A model generated the notes under the pieces. That model was not told the DNA's origin and did not search any database. It saw only the letters and a list, made by a program, of their open reading frames with translations. A stretch of DNA of 64,000 nucleotides from Microvirga aerophila. GTDB taxonomy: Bacteria > Pseudomonadota > Alphaproteobacteria > Rhizobiales > Beijerinckiaceae. Position 1 is the stretch's first letter, and every line of letters starts with the position of its first letter. The position numbers and the translations under genes were made by a program. The stretch lies in the NCBI RefSeq assembly GCF_003332305.1, contig NZ_QOIO01000021.1, positions 39,699 through 103,698 on the forward strand, written 5' to 3'. Positions 1 through 10,303 of this stretch are shown here, one piece after another.

Positions 1-2
1 GG

Positions 3-251
3 GCAATTCTGTACAGCCTCGTCACCGCCTACGAACTGAGCCTCGTTCCCCTCGTGCCCATGCCGCTCCACCTGGGGCTCGATGGGCTTACGGGCTTCAT
101 CCTGGCCATCTCGCCCCTCGGCTTCGGCTTTGCGAACCAGGTTTACCTGCCGCATGTCCTGTTTGGGCTGTTCTCGGTCGTGGCAAGCCTTGTGACCAGA
201 ACGCAGCCGTCGCCCCTGGCGCTGGGCCGACGATCCTCCGCTGGTCCCTAA
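3..251 (+). CDS. SPW-repeat membrane protein, 3' end only
   Basis: The frame is open from the window edge and ends with TAA at 249-251, so the start lies outside. The visible 82 residues form two hydrophobic stretches separated by a short loop; the second (ISPLGFGFANQVYLPHV) has the SP-x-x-x-GF pattern and the trailing hydrophobic helix of SPW-repeat proteins, small integral membrane proteins of unknown function common in Rhizobiales. Its stop overlaps by a few bases the stop of the convergent gene at 248-1204. Family assignment rests on this one repeat, so it is moderately sure; the role is unknown. Confidence 0.6.
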   Translation, partial: AILYSLVTAYELSLVPLVPMPLHLGLDGLTGFILAISPLGFGFANQVYLPHVLFGLFSVVASLVTRTQPSPLALGRRSSAGP

Positions 252-1204
252 GGGTTCATCTCGACGCTGTCGATCATGGTGCGGAAGCGTGGCAGCACCT
301 GCTCCCGCTTCTCGGCGCGGGCCAGGCCGACCAGCCGCACGTAGCGGTCCGGCTCGAACCGGATGGTCTGCATCACCACCACGTCCTCGCCGGAGGCCTG
401 ATCCTTGGCCCGGGCGACGATCTCGTGCCAATCCTGACCCTTGAGGCGGAAGGAATCCGCGCGCTCGACCCTGATCTCCTTCAAAACTTCGTTGGAGTTG
501 AGGGCCATGCGGGCGAACTGCTCCCGCCTTTCGCCAGCTGGCGGAGGCGGCTGCAGGGATACGGCCAGGATTGCCACAGGCTGCTCCACCGCCTTGACGG
601 TATCCAGCGGACCGTCCGTGAACAGCGCCGAGTTGCCCGACAACACCCGCACCGGGCGGAAGCCCGCCTTGTTGCCGATCTGGAAGGGCAAGGCCGAGAC
701 CTGCTCGTCCAGGGAGACCGGACCGCGCAGGGCGACGCTCCTGAGCGCCTTTAGCATATCGGTCTCGCTGTAGCCGTCGCTGCCGCCCTGGACCTGCGCG
801 ATTAGAAGCGCCGTCATGTCTAGGCCCCGCACCGCCATCACCCACTTGCGGCCCTTGACCGGCCCGGTCATGGAGCCCGCGATGAGCACGCCGTCCCGGT
901 CGCCGACCTTCAGGTTTTCCCGGGAGGTCACGTCGAGCCCCTGGCGCTTCAGGGCATCCTTGGTCATCCCGGTCACCAGCTGCCCATAGGCTTCCGCCGG
1001 CATCTCCGCGATGGTGATCACCGCCGCCCGCTCGGTGTTCTCAAACCCGGTGAACCGCTTCGACATCACCATTTCCTGCGGCGGCACGAGACCCACCCGG
1101 GAGGCGGGCGGGAAGACGGGCTCAGCCGCAAGCGCGGCCTGAAGGCTGAGGGTCAGGGCCAGGGCCAGGGCTGTGGCGGCAAGCCCCCTCACGACGTTTT
1201 TCAT
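248..1204 (-). CDS. Secreted hypothetical protein with Sec signal peptide
   Basis: A 318-residue protein beginning with a classic Sec signal peptide (KNVVRG, a long Ala/Leu core, then a LAA-type cleavage site near residue 27). The start ATG at 1204 is preceded by GGAGA about 8 bases upstream. The mature part is soluble, without membrane segments or a recognisable catalytic motif. It is probably periplasmic. Two blocks of similar character (about residues 30-155 and 165-315) might be two related alpha/beta halves, but this is an impression only. I do not recognise the family. It converges on the SPW gene; the alkB gene lies 32 bases upstream on the same strand, so the two may be cotranscribed. 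Confidence 0.75.
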   Translation of the reverse strand: MKNVVRGLAATALALALTLSLQAALAAEPVFPPASRVGLVPPQEMVMSKRFTGFENTERAAVITIAEMPAEAYGQLVTGMTKDALKRQGLDVTSRENLKVGDRDGVLIAGSMTGPVKGRKWVMAVRGLDMTALLIAQVQGGSDGYSETDMLKALRSVALRGPVSLDEQVSALPFQIGNKAGFRPVRVLSGNSALFTDGPLDTVKAVEQPVAILAVSLQPPPPAGERREQFARMALNSNEVLKEIRVERADSFRLKGQDWHEIVARAKDQASGEDVVVMQTIRFEPDRYVRLVGLARAEKREQVLPRFRTMIDSVEMNP

Positions 1205-1236
1205 CAGCGTTCTCCAGACACGTCCATTACAAAGGC

Positions 1237-1857
1237 TTAAAGCGGCTTCTTCACTCTGCGCAAGGTCAGATTGAGCCGTCCGCCCTGCGGCAGCAGGTCG
1301 GAGCCCCCGGTCATCAGCCTGTCGATCCCATGATAGATCAGCCGCGCTGGGCCGCCGAACACAATGGCGTCACCGGACCTGAGCCGGATCGACCGCGTCG
1401 GGTCCTTTCGGTCCAGCCCGCCATAACGAAAGAGCGCGGTGTCGCCGAGGGACAGCGATACCACGGGAGCGTCAAACTCCTCCTCGTCCTTGTCCTGGTG
1501 CAGCCCCATCCGGGCCGCGGACTCGTAGAAATTGATCAGGCAGGCGTCGGGAGGGGCCGGGTAGCCGCTCAAGGTCTCCCATGCATCGAGGGCGAGCCGG
1601 GGCATGGCGGGCCAGGACTCGCCGGTTTCCGGATGGGTGGGTTGATAACGGTAACCCGAAACGTCGGACACCCAGCCGAGGGGCCCGCAATTGGTCATGC
1701 GCACGGAAAACGGCTTGCCGGTTCGCGGCATGCGGGGCGTGTAGAGCGGAGCCGCCAGGGTAATGTCGCGCACCGCTTGCAGAAGGTTCTCCTGGGCCGT
1801 GCGATCGAGGTAATCGGGGTAGTAGACGAGGCCGGGCGCAAGGGTGATGGAGGTCAT
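1237..1857 (-). CDS. alkB: Alpha-ketoglutarate-dependent DNA dealkylase AlkB
   Basis: Fe(II)/2-oxoglutarate dioxygenase that repairs 1-methyladenine and 3-methylcytosine by oxidative demethylation. The 206-residue length fits the family (E. coli AlkB is 216). The iron ligands are visible as HQD in LHQDKDEEEF, with the distal His in IYHGIDR, and the 2-oxoglutarate-binding RxNxTxR signature is present as RLNLTLR near the C-terminus. An AAGGGA ribosome site precedes the ATG at 1857. It is not next to ada; the Ada-like protein lies about 9 kb away. No Ada box was recognised upstream; that region is occupied by a repeat element. Confidence 0.95.
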   Translation of the reverse strand: MTSITLAPGLVYYPDYLDRTAQENLLQAVRDITLAAPLYTPRMPRTGKPFSVRMTNCGPLGWVSDVSGYRYQPTHPETGESWPAMPRLALDAWETLSGYPAPPDACLINFYESAARMGLHQDKDEEEFDAPVVSLSLGDTALFRYGGLDRKDPTRSIRLRSGDAIVFGGPARLIYHGIDRLMTGGSDLLPQGGRLNLTLRRVKKPL

Positions 1858-1942
1858 GGAGATATCCCTTGTGGCGCTGCCCGATGTTTCCTCCCCATTG
1901 CTGGGGGCGCCAGGGTGAGAGACGTTGCTGCAAGGCGCCGAT

Positions 1943-2062
1943 CACCTCTCCCGGGGGGAGAGGTCGGACTGTGAGGTCCGGGTGAGGGGGCGTGCCGTAC
2001 CCGGAGAGGGCGTAACCCCTCACCCTCGCTTACGCTCGACCTCTCTCTCAGGGAGAGGCGAG
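1943..2062. repeat. Dispersed intergenic palindromic repeat, two inverted copies
   Basis: The alkB-gpmA gap (1858-2182) contains no convincing gene. Copy A (1943-1990) runs CACCTCTCCC...GGTGAGGGGG; copy B (2015-2062) is its inverted counterpart (CCCCTCACCC...GGGAGAGGCG). Each copy also has internal self-complementarity around GGGAGAGGTCG. The element type 'cctctccc-gggagaggtcg-gggtgaggg' is widespread between genes of Rhizobiales chromosomes; the transcript would fold into a long branched hairpin. Whether it acts as terminator, mRNA stabiliser or inert repeat is unknown. Confidence 0.8.
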
Positions 2063-2127
2063 GCTGTAGCGGCCTTGCGCCTCGACAACGAAGCTCAGAG
2101 GTCTGACTTTGCGACCCCCACCTCCAC

Positions 2128-2150
2128 CTCCTCCCCGCAAGGGGGAGGAG
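2128..2150. repeat. GC-rich hairpin downstream of gpmA
   Basis: CTCCTCCCC (2128-2136) faces GGGGAGGAG (2142-2150) across a five-base loop, 33 bases beyond the gpmA stop. There is no T-run on either side, so it is at best a weak terminator for gpmA and could be part of the neighbouring repeat element. Confidence 0.5.
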
Positions 2151-2182
2151 AGCACCGTTGGCGCCCGTTGTTCTGCAGGCCT

Positions 2183-2803
2183 TCAGGCCTCCAGCACCTT
2201 CTTGTCGGCCACGGTTGTGTCCTCGTTCAGCCGGTAGACGAGCGGGATGCCGGTGGCGAGTTCGAGCGACGGGATCGTCTTTTGGGTCAGCCCGTCGAGC
2301 ACCATCACGAGGGCGCGCAGGGAATTGCCGTGGGCGGCCACTAAGACCCGCTCGCCGCGCATGACCCGGGGCAGGATCTCGCGGATGTAGTAGGGCAGCA
2401 CGCGGGCGACCGTGTCCTTCAGGCTTTCGCCGCCAGGAGGCGGAACGTCGTAGGACCTACGCCATAGGTGTACTTGCTCCTCGCCCCAGCGCTGGCGGGC
2501 GTCATCCTTGTTGAGGCCCGAGAGGTCCCCGTAATCGCGCTCGTTCAGGGCTTGGTCCATGATGGTCCGGAGATCCGGCTGGCCGATCTCCTCGAGGATC
2601 AGCTTGCAGGTCCGCTGGGCCCGGGACAGGTCCGACGTGTAGGCGATGTCGAATTGCACGCCCAACGCCTTGAGGCGTCGGCCCGCTTCACGCGCCTCCT
2701 CGACGCCGAGATCGGTCAGGCCCGGGTCCTTCCAGCCGGTGAAGAGGTTCTTGAGGTTCCATTCACTCTGGCCGTGGCGGGCGAGGACGAGAAGGCGGTT
2801 CAT
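2183..2803 (-). CDS. gpmA: 2,3-bisphosphoglycerate-dependent phosphoglycerate mutase
   Basis: Interconverts 3- and 2-phosphoglycerate in glycolysis and gluconeogenesis via a phosphohistidine. The 206-residue protein shows the phosphoacceptor motif ARHGQSEWN at residues 8-16, the substrate-binding ERDYG segment, and the second histidine in [12 protein letters not shown] chose ATG 2803 because GGAGA lies about 10 bases upstream and family members start a few residues before the RHG motif. An alternative ATG at 2842 would add 13 basic residues and overlap the dapB stop as ATGA. The dapB-gpmA pair is a frequent Rhizobiales arrangement, so cotranscription is likely. Confidence 0.95.
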   Translation of the reverse strand: MNRLLVLARHGQSEWNLKNLFTGWKDPGLTDLGVEEAREAGRRLKALGVQFDIAYTSDLSRAQRTCKLILEEIGQPDLRTIMDQALNERDYGDLSGLNKDDARQRWGEEQVHLWRRSYDVPPPGGESLKDTVARVLPYYIREILPRVMRGERVLVAAHGNSLRALVMVLDGLTQKTIPSLELATGIPLVYRLNEDTTVADKKVLEA

Positions 2804-2838
2804 GTGGTGGCGTCTCCAACGATGCTTCGAATGGGGTG

Positions 2839-3654
2839 TCATAACTGGTTCAGGCCGAGCACGTCGGCCATGGTGTAGTAGCCGGGTTTCTTGTCGAAGG
2901 CCCAGAGCGCGGCCCGGACGGCGCCGCGGGCAAAGATGCCCCGGTCCTCGGCCCGGTGGAAAAGCTCCAGCCGTTCGCCTTGGGCCGCGAACATCACCGT
3001 ATGCTCGCCCACGACCGAGCCGCCGCGCAGGGCTGCAAAGCCGATATCGCCAGAGTTCCGCGCGCCCGTATGGCCGTCGCGGCTGCGCACAGAGCGTTCT
3101 TTCAGGGAAATCTTCCGGCCTTCCGCCGCCGCCTCTCCGAGCAGGAGTGCGGTGCCGGACGGCGCATCCACCTTATGGCGGTGGTGCATTTCAAGAATCT
3201 CGATATCGAAATCCTCGCCCAAGGTGGCGGCCACCTTGCGCACGAGGCCCGCGAGCAGGTTCACGCCGAGCGACATGTTGCCGGACTGGACGATGCGCGC
3301 GTGGCGGGCGGCGGCTTCGAGCTTGGTGAAGTCCGGCTCCTGCAGGCCTGTGGTGCCGATCACGTGCACGATGCGGGCCTGGGCCGCGAGCGCCGCGAAG
3401 GCCGTGGTCGCCGCAGGAGCGGTAAAATCGAGCACGCCGTCGGCCTGGGCGAAGACCGGCAGGGGATCCTCCGTCACGATCACGTCGAGCAGACCCGTTC
3501 CGGCAAGCAGCCCGGCATCGTGACCGACCGCATCGGAGCCCTTGCGCTCGATGGCGCCGACGAGGCGGCATTCCTCCGTTTCAGCCACGGCCTTGATCAG
3601 CATGCGCCCCATGCGCCCGGCCGCACCCACCACGACGAGTCGCATCTCGGTCAT
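2839..3654 (-). CDS. dapB: 4-hydroxy-tetrahydrodipicolinate reductase
   Basis: NAD(P)H-dependent step of the diaminopimelate/lysine pathway, cytosolic tetramer. The 271-residue length matches the family. The dinucleotide-binding loop GAAGRMGRM is at about residues 10-18, and the catalytic [14 protein letters not shown] signature sits near residue 160 (substrate-binding Lys included). [11 protein letters not shown] precedes it. It is the first gene of a dapB-gpmA unit; the stop codon region (TTATGA) overlaps an alternative gpmA start. Start ATG at 3654 or the ATG three codons in (before RLVVVGA) are both plausible. Confidence 0.97.
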   Translation of the reverse strand: MTEMRLVVVGAAGRMGRMLIKAVAETEECRLVGAIERKGSDAVGHDAGLLAGTGLLDVIVTEDPLPVFAQADGVLDFTAPAATTAFAALAAQARIVHVIGTTGLQEPDFTKLEAAARHARIVQSGNMSLGVNLLAGLVRKVAATLGEDFDIEILEMHHRHKVDAPSGTALLLGEAAAEGRKISLKERSVRSRDGHTGARNSGDIGFAALRGGSVVGEHTVMFAAQGERLELFHRAEDRGIFARGAVRAALWAFDKKPGYYTMADVLGLNQL

Positions 3655-3773
3655 GCCTGAACTCCTGTTTCCACGGGGTCGGATATAGCGGCCGATGCGG
3701 CTGCTGAGAAGCGTAGCCTGGAGCGGAATGAGGCTTATCCGGGTTGCATTCCGCTCCCCGGCCTTGCCATCCC

Positions 3774-4079
3774 TTAGGCGGGCTGCGGCCCGTCATACCC
3801 TTCGATGACGATGATGTCCGCTACCGCGTGTCCATCCCGCTCGGCCTTTGCGGCCTTGTATTCGGGCGAATGCCAGCAGGCCAGGGCCTGCTCATAGGAC
3901 GGAAACTCGATCACCACGTTGCGGGCCCGGGCCTCGCCCTCCACCGCCTCGTAGGCTCCGCCCCGCACGAGAAAGCGCGCATCATACTTTGCGAAGGCGG
4001 CTCCATTGGCCGCCACGTAGTTCTTGTATCCGTCCGGGTTCGTGACATCCACGCGACCGATCCAGTATCCCTTAGCCAT
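3774..4079 (-). CDS. DUF1330 domain protein, tandem copy 2
   Basis: A 101-residue single-domain protein of the DUF1330 ferredoxin-like (dimeric alpha/beta barrel) family, function unknown. Signature blocks are [11 protein letters not shown] at the N-terminus, [13 protein letters not shown] in the middle and the [12 protein letters not shown] segment near the C-terminus. It follows a paralogue at 4079-4369 with the stop and start fused as TGATG, so the two are translationally coupled. A GTG at 4082 is an alternative start. The two copies share most of the RGGAYEA-EGEAR-RNV block and are clearly an old tandem duplication. Confidence 0.88.
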   Translation of the reverse strand: MAKGYWIGRVDVTNPDGYKNYVAANGAAFAKYDARFLVRGGAYEAVEGEARARNVVIEFPSYEQALACWHSPEYKAAKAERDGHAVADIIVIEGYDGPQPA

Positions 4080-4369
4080 CACTCGACTCCTTCCACGGCC
4101 ACCATCTCGGCGATGCCGGCCTTTTCCCGCAGCGCCTTTGCGGCTTGGTATTCTGGCGAATGATAGTACCGCTTGGCCTGCTCCAGCGACTCGAATTCGA
4201 GGATCACGTTGCGCGGGCGCGCTTCACCTTCGAGCGCTTCGTAAGCGCCACCGCGCGCCAAGGCCCGTCCGCCATAGTGCCGGATCGCCTCGGACGCTCC
4301 CTTGACGTATTCGGCATAGGCCTGCGGATCGGTGACGGTCACGCGGGCGACAACATAGGCTTTGGGCAT
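4079..4369 (-). CDS. DUF1330 domain protein, tandem copy 1
   Basis: 96 residues, DUF1330 family. Start ATG 4369 (MPKAYVVARV) has GGAGGAG six bases upstream; a second in-frame ATG lies five codons earlier at 4384. The RGGAYEALEGEARPRNV block and YHSPEYQAAK match the paralogue downstream. Members are small cytosolic dimers with the fold of antibiotic-biosynthesis monooxygenases but no established reaction. Located 68 bases after the beta-lactamase stop on the same strand, so it may be the distal part of the pmtA-pyrF-bla unit. Confidence 0.88.
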   Translation of the reverse strand: MPKAYVVARVTVTDPQAYAEYVKGASEAIRHYGGRALARGGAYEALEGEARPRNVILEFESLEQAKRYYHSPEYQAAKALREKAGIAEMVAVEGVE

Positions 4370-4437
4370 CGGCGGCTCCTCCATTCGATGCTGCACGAGA
4401 AAGGCCACAGGCGCCACGCCGTCAAGGTGCGCAGGCG

Positions 4438-5232
4438 CTAATCGCTGAGCAGAGCGGGCAAATCGGCCAGCAGGCTGTCGCGGGCGCGAAAGCTTGCAAC
4501 CGAGTTCTCCTTGCGCTCGTCCTTGATCAGGCGCGCGAGAAGAACGGTGCGGTTTCCTCTCTCGGCCCAACCCACGAACCAGCCGAACTGGCGGCTTCGG
4601 TCAGGTCTGCCGTTCGGTCCTGGCTGGAACCCGGAGCCGGTCTTGCCGCGCACCGCCCAGCCCTCCGAGGTGAAGGTTGGCATGATGGCCATCGTCATGT
4701 CGCGGGCGTGGGCCGAGACGGGGAGTTCGCGCTTGAGAAGTTTCCGGAGGAACGCCACCTGTTCGACCGGCGAGATCTGCAACGACGAGCTCAGCCAGGC
4801 GTTCGTCAGGCCGTTCGCTTTGCCGGGATCGCCGGAGAGATCGCGATTGCCGTATCCGAAGGCGTTCACATAGCCTTTGAAGCGCCCGGGCCCCATGGTG
4901 CGGGTCAGCGCCTGCGAATACCAGACCACGGAGTCCCGCAGCCATGGGCGCGGAGTCGTGGTCCTCTTCCAGGCGTCGTTCCAGGCTTTGTATTCCGGCC
5001 GACAGGGCCAGGCAGGCGCGTCATCGCTTGTCAGAATGCCCGCGTCATAGCCCATCAGGCTGAGCGGGACCTTGAAGGTGGAGGCCGGGCTGCTGCGCTC
5101 GTCGCATGGGCCCTCGCGCTTGATGACCCGCCCCGTCTCGAGATCGACGATCAGGGTGCAGGTGTCGGCCCATGCAGGCCCGCAGACGAGCGCGAGCGCA
5201 CTCCAGAGGATGGCGGCTGCGATGCGCTTCAT
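4438..5232 (-). CDS. Class D (OXA-type) serine beta-lactamase
   Basis: 264 residues with a Sec signal peptide (cleavage near AWA-DT, residue 22-23), so periplasmic. All class D landmarks are in order: STFK at 51-54 (nucleophile Ser51, Lys54 to be carbamylated), SVV at 101-103, YGN at 127-129, WLSSSLQIS at 146-154 (the Trp that shields the carbamylated Lys), KTGSGF at 197-202 and WAERG near 225. Length matches OXA enzymes (about 265). It starts 12 bases after the pyrF stop on the same strand, an unusual housekeeping neighbour. No mobile element flanks it, so it looks like a resident chromosomal gene; substrate range cannot be read from sequence. Confidence 0.93.
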   Translation of the reverse strand: MKRIAAAILWSALALVCGPAWADTCTLIVDLETGRVIKREGPCDERSSPASTFKVPLSLMGYDAGILTSDDAPAWPCRPEYKAWNDAWKRTTTPRPWLRDSVVWYSQALTRTMGPGRFKGYVNAFGYGNRDLSGDPGKANGLTNAWLSSSLQISPVEQVAFLRKLLKRELPVSAHARDMTMAIMPTFTSEGWAVRGKTGSGFQPGPNGRPDRSRQFGWFVGWAERGNRTVLLARLIKDERKENSVASFRARDSLLADLPALLSD

Positions 5233-5244
5233 CGGCTGTTGTCT

Positions 5245-5988
5245 TTAACGCGTTGCGCCGGAGATTTCCCGCACGATCGCCTCCGCCGCCGCTCTCGGAT
5301 CGGCCGCCTTGATGATCGGGCGCGCCACCACGAGGTGATCCGCGCCGAGGCGAATGGCGTCGGCGGGGGTCAGGATGCGCTTCTGGTCGCCCGCCTCGGA
5401 GCCGGCCGGACGAATCCCCGGCGTGACGATCAGGCGGTCGGAGCCGACGATGGCGCGAACGCGCTCGGCCTCGGGAGACGCACACACGATGCCGTCGATG
5501 CCAAGGTCGCGGGCCTGTTCGGCGCGGCGGGTGACAAGATCGGCGGCCGTCATGCCCGGTGCATAGCCTGCATCCGCAAGGTCCTGTTCTTCATAGGACG
5601 TCAGCACGGTCACGGCCAGGATCTTCAAGGAGGAGCCCGCTTTGCCGGCGACCGCCGCCCGCATGGTCTGGGGATAGGCATGGACTGTGAGAAACGTCGC
5701 GCCGAGCCGCGCAATGGAGCGCACGCCCTCTTCGACGGTGTTGCCGATGTCGTGGAGCTTGAGGTCAAGAAAAACCTTCTTGCCCTCCGCAATCAGCTCC
5801 CGGGCGAACTCGAAGCCGCCCGCGTAAGCCAGTTGGTAGCCGATCTTGTAGAACGTGCCTGCATCCCCGATGCGATCGACTGCCGCGCGCGCCTCTTCGA
5901 CGGAGGGTAAGTCGAGACCAATGATGAGCCTGTCGCGAATGTCCCTTGCCGGAGCAGATTCCATACGAAGGGGCATCGCAGAGCTCAT
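5245..5988 (-). CDS. pyrF: Orotidine 5'-phosphate decarboxylase
   Basis: Last step of de novo UMP synthesis. The catalytic [11 protein letters not shown] signature is at residues 75-85 (Lys77, Asp80), preceded by the substrate Asp and Lys in GLDLP and FYKIG. 247 residues from ATG 5988, slightly longer than typical (about 230-240); the internal Met5 or Met9 could be the real start. ATG 5988 overlaps the pmtA stop as ATGA, which favours coupled translation from the first ATG. Downstream lies the beta-lactamase gene after 12 bases. Confidence 0.96.
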   Translation of the reverse strand: MSSAMPLRMESAPARDIRDRLIIGLDLPSVEEARAAVDRIGDAGTFYKIGYQLAYAGGFEFARELIAEGKKVFLDLKLHDIGNTVEEGVRSIARLGATFLTVHAYPQTMRAAVAGKAGSSLKILAVTVLTSYEEQDLADAGYAPGMTAADLVTRRAEQARDLGIDGIVCASPEAERVRAIVGSDRLIVTPGIRPAGSEAGDQKRILTPADAIRLGADHLVVARPIIKAADPRAAAEAIVREISGATR

Positions 5989-6608
5989 GGGGTCGTGGCC
6001 TTATTGTAAACCCAGACGCGGGCCGGGGGGAGGTTGCGCCAGATGCGGTTGGACGCGCGGGTGCGGTACGCCTTGGAGCGCGCCGGGATCGGCGGCACGA
6101 CCGCATAGGTGAACTGGATGAACGGCGCGTCCGGGCCCATGATCGCGTGCGCGGCGTCGAGCAGGGCCAGGCGCTGATCCATCGGCTTGGTGAAAAGCGG
6201 CAAGCTGGAGACCGTCGCGGCTGGCGCTTCCGACAGGACGTCCGACAGGGTCTCGTGAAGGTCGTAGGCATCCCCTTGGATGATGGTCGCCTTGGGGAAC
6301 CGCCGCTTCAGGAGCCTGCAGAAATCGGGGCTGTACTCGACCAGAACGAGCCGGTCCTGGGCGACCCCGCGCCGGATCAGAGCGTCGGTCACCGGGCCGG
6401 TGCCGGGACCGAGCTCCACGACGGGGCCCGGGATGCGCGGGTCCACGAAGGACGCCATGGTTCTGGCGAGGATCTTCCCCGAGGGCGTCACCGCCCCCAT
6501 GACCAGGGGGCGCTCGAGCCAGGAGCGGAGGAAACGGGCTTCGTCTTCGAAGCGGTCCTTGCCGATGGGCAATTTCCGGGGCGTATGCCTTTGGAAAGAC
6601 TGAAGCAC
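5985..6608 (-). CDS. pmtA: Phospholipid N-methyltransferase (PmtA type)
   Basis: 207-residue class I SAM-dependent methyltransferase. The SAM-binding motif I is [12 protein letters not shown] near residue 63, followed by an acidic post-I position (LVLVEYSP) and GDAYDL. The N-terminal [25 protein letters not shown] segment is characteristic of the Rhizobiaceae PmtA family, which methylates phosphatidylethanolamine three times to phosphatidylcholine at the inner membrane. KsgA-like rRNA methylase is the main alternative but it is shorter and lacks the KsgA C-terminal domain. First gene of a unit with pyrF (ATGA overlap). Confidence 0.82.
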   Translation of the reverse strand: MLQSFQRHTPRKLPIGKDRFEDEARFLRSWLERPLVMGAVTPSGKILARTMASFVDPRIPGPVVELGPGTGPVTDALIRRGVAQDRLVLVEYSPDFCRLLKRRFPKATIIQGDAYDLHETLSDVLSEAPAATVSSLPLFTKPMDQRLALLDAAHAIMGPDAPFIQFTYAVVPPIPARSKAYRTRASNRIWRNLPPARVWVYNKATTP

Positions 6609-6693
6609 TGGGGGGACCCCTCAAACGGGCAGATCACATAGGCTCTAAGGAGACTCTGGGCTCTTTAGAAACTCAAAGGAAACGACCGTCAAG

Positions 6694-7839
6694 CTAAGAG
6701 GATCCACTCAACCCGTCGAAGAATTCGCGAACGCGGGAGAAAAAGCCCGAACTTTCCGGATGATTCTCCTTGGAGCACTCCTGGTCGAACTCCATTAGAA
6801 GCTCGCGCTGGCGCTTGGTGAGTTTCTGCGGAGTTTCCACAACAACCTGAATGTAGAGATCACCCACGTCCCGAGAGCGCAGCACCGGCATGCCCTTGCC
6901 CCGCAGGCGGAACTGTTTGCCTGATTGCGTTCCCTCGGGAACCTTCACCTGGGCGTCCGTGCCGCTCATGGTGGGAACGCTGAACTCGCCGCCGAGCGCC
7001 GCCGTCACCATGGAGATCGGCACGCGGCAGAAAAGATCAGCCCCGTCGCGCTGGTAGAAGGGGTGCGGCTTCAGGGACAGGAAGATGTAGAGATCGCCCG
7101 CGGGCCCGCCGCGGGAGCCCGCTCCGCCTTCTCCGGCGAGGCGGATGCGGGTGCCGTCTTCGACGCCGGCCGGAATGTTGACCGACAACGTGCGCTCGCG
7201 GGTGACCCGTCCGGCGCCGCCGCAATCCGAGCAGGGATCGTCGATCACCTCGCCGCGCCCATGGCAGTTGGGGCAGGTGCGCTCGATGGAGAAGAAGCCT
7301 TGCGTCGCCCGCACCCGGCCCGCGCCGCCGCAGGTGGGGCAAGGCTTGGGCTTGGATCCCGCCTTCGCGCCGGTTCCCGAGCAGGTCTCGCAGGTGATCG
7401 CGGTGGGAATCTTGAGTTCGGCGGTCTTGCCGTGGAAGGCCTCGTCGAGGCTGATCTCGAGATTGTAGCGCATGTCGGAGCCGCGCTCGTGGCCACCGGT
7501 GCTGCGGCCGCCGCCGCCACGCGCACGGGCGTCTCCGCCAAAAAAGTTCTCGAAGATATCCGACATGAAGTCGGAGAAGTCGTTGCCGAACCCTGGTCCG
7601 CCCGCGCCGCCGTTGGCGAAGGCCTCATGGCCGTAGCGATCGTAGGCCGCGCGCTTCTGCGCATCGGAGAGGGTCTGGTAGGCTTCGTTGAGTTCCTTGA
7701 ACTTGACCTCGGCCTCGTGGTCGCCCGGGTTGCGGTCCGGGTGGTACTGCATCGCGAGCTTGCGGAAAGCGGATTTCATCTCCGCCTCGGTCGCGGTCTT
7801 CGAGACGCCGAGAACCTCGTAGTAATCGCGCTTGGACAT
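6694..7839 (-). CDS. dnaJ: Chaperone DnaJ (Hsp40)
   Basis: Co-chaperone that stimulates DnaK ATPase and hands over unfolded substrate. 381 residues from ATG 7839, with GAGGGG nine bases upstream. J-domain at 1-70 with HPD (YHPDRNPGD), a Gly/Phe linker, four CxxCxGxG zinc modules ([32 protein letters not shown]) and the two C-terminal beta-barrel domains. It follows dnaK after 191 bases including a terminator-like hairpin, so it probably has lower read-through expression or its own weak promoter. An upstream GTG/ATG extension to 7911 lacks homology and was rejected. Confidence 0.98.
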   Translation of the reverse strand: MSKRDYYEVLGVSKTATEAEMKSAFRKLAMQYHPDRNPGDHEAEVKFKELNEAYQTLSDAQKRAAYDRYGHEAFANGGAGGPGFGNDFSDFMSDIFENFFGGDARARGGGGRSTGGHERGSDMRYNLEISLDEAFHGKTAELKIPTAITCETCSGTGAKAGSKPKPCPTCGGAGRVRATQGFFSIERTCPNCHGRGEVIDDPCSDCGGAGRVTRERTLSVNIPAGVEDGTRIRLAGEGGAGSRGGPAGDLYIFLSLKPHPFYQRDGADLFCRVPISMVTAALGGEFSVPTMSGTDAQVKVPEGTQSGKQFRLRGKGMPVLRSRDVGDLYIQVVVETPQKLTKRQRELLMEFDQECSKENHPESSGFFSRVREFFDGLSGSS

Positions 7840-7972
7840 GTCAGGCGCCCCTCGGAGCAATCGATTGCCCCACGAAAATGCGCGCGGCTTCGGCGGGCCT
7901 TGCCAAAGCATCGTGGATATCGATCGGCATGATGGTCATTGTTGATTTTAGCCTTTTCAAGCCTGCCTCATG

Positions 7973-8006
7973 AAAACGGCACCCGGCGATGAACAACCGG
8001 GTGCCG
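7973..8006 (-). terminator. Hairpin between dnaK and dnaJ
   Basis: Perfect ten-base stem CGGCACCCGG (7977-7986 on plus) with CCGGGTGCCG (7997-8006), loop of ten, followed on the minus strand by TTTT (7973-7976). It lies 25 bases past the dnaK stop and upstream of dnaJ, so it should act as a partial terminator or attenuator setting the DnaK:DnaJ ratio, or protect the dnaK 3' end. Confidence 0.8.
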
Positions 8007-8030
8007 ATTCCTTAAAAAGCGGCCATGGAC

Positions 8031-9947
<1,917 letters not shown>

Positions 9948-10067
9948 GGCGGGATCCCTCACTTTCAAGCAGACCGCCGGGCCCTAAAAGCAGCCCGGCC
10001 CATGGCTTATTGGGTTGAACAATCGACAGAGCGCGTCCGATGCCGGCCATTCCCTGTGCTGGCGCTG

Positions 10068-10096
10068 ATATAAGAAGGGGTTTCGAGCGCTGCAAG
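10068..10096 (-). promoter_or_regulatory. RpoH (sigma-32) type promoter of dnaK
   Basis: On the minus strand CTTG (10093-10096) is followed after 18 bases by CTTATAT (10068-10074), matching the alphaproteobacterial heat-shock consensus CTTG-N17/18-CYTAT-T. Transcription would start near 10060, about 110 bases before the dnaK ATG. The CTTG-to-ATAT distance (21 bases) is identical to that of the hsp20 promoter at 55236-55264. Confidence 0.8.
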
Positions 10097-10206
10097 ACGA
10101 TCCTGGGGCTGAGATGGCCTCAATCCGTCGGAACGTGGGGCTGTTGCATGGCTGCAATAGGGTAAAGTGACCGCGCGCCTGGAACCCATAACCCCATAGG
10201 AAGACT

Positions 10207-10235
10207 AAAAAAAGCGCAGTGGGATCCACTGCGCC
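10207..10235 (-). terminator. Rho-independent terminator of the Ada-like gene
   Basis: Nine-base stem GCGCAGTGG (10214-10222) and CCACTGCGC (10226-10234), three-base loop, followed on the minus strand by seven T (10207-10213). It lies about 70 bases past the Ada-like stop and just upstream of the dnaK promoter, insulating the two genes. Confidence 0.9.
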
Positions 10236-10303
10236 CTAACTATTGATGTCCGCGGCCATGGATTCCGCTACGCGGCTCTGGAACGACGACGAACGGTGCC
10301 GGA

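Noticed and set aside
1858..2182. CRISPR-like repetition in the alkB-gpmA gap
   Set aside because: Only two inverted copies without regular spacers; it matches a dispersed palindromic repeat, not an array.
4438..5232. Recently acquired mobile resistance gene
   Set aside because: No integron site, insertion sequence, transposase or composition break flanks the beta-lactamase gene; it sits inside a housekeeping unit.
4708..5910. Plus-strand frame of 400 codons across the beta-lactamase and pyrF
   Set aside because: Crosses two well-supported minus-strand genes and shows no family features.
5985..6608. KsgA-type 16S rRNA dimethyladenosine methyltransferase
   Set aside because: Only the SAM-binding domain is present, the N-terminal block fits PmtA, and the KsgA C-terminal domain is absent.
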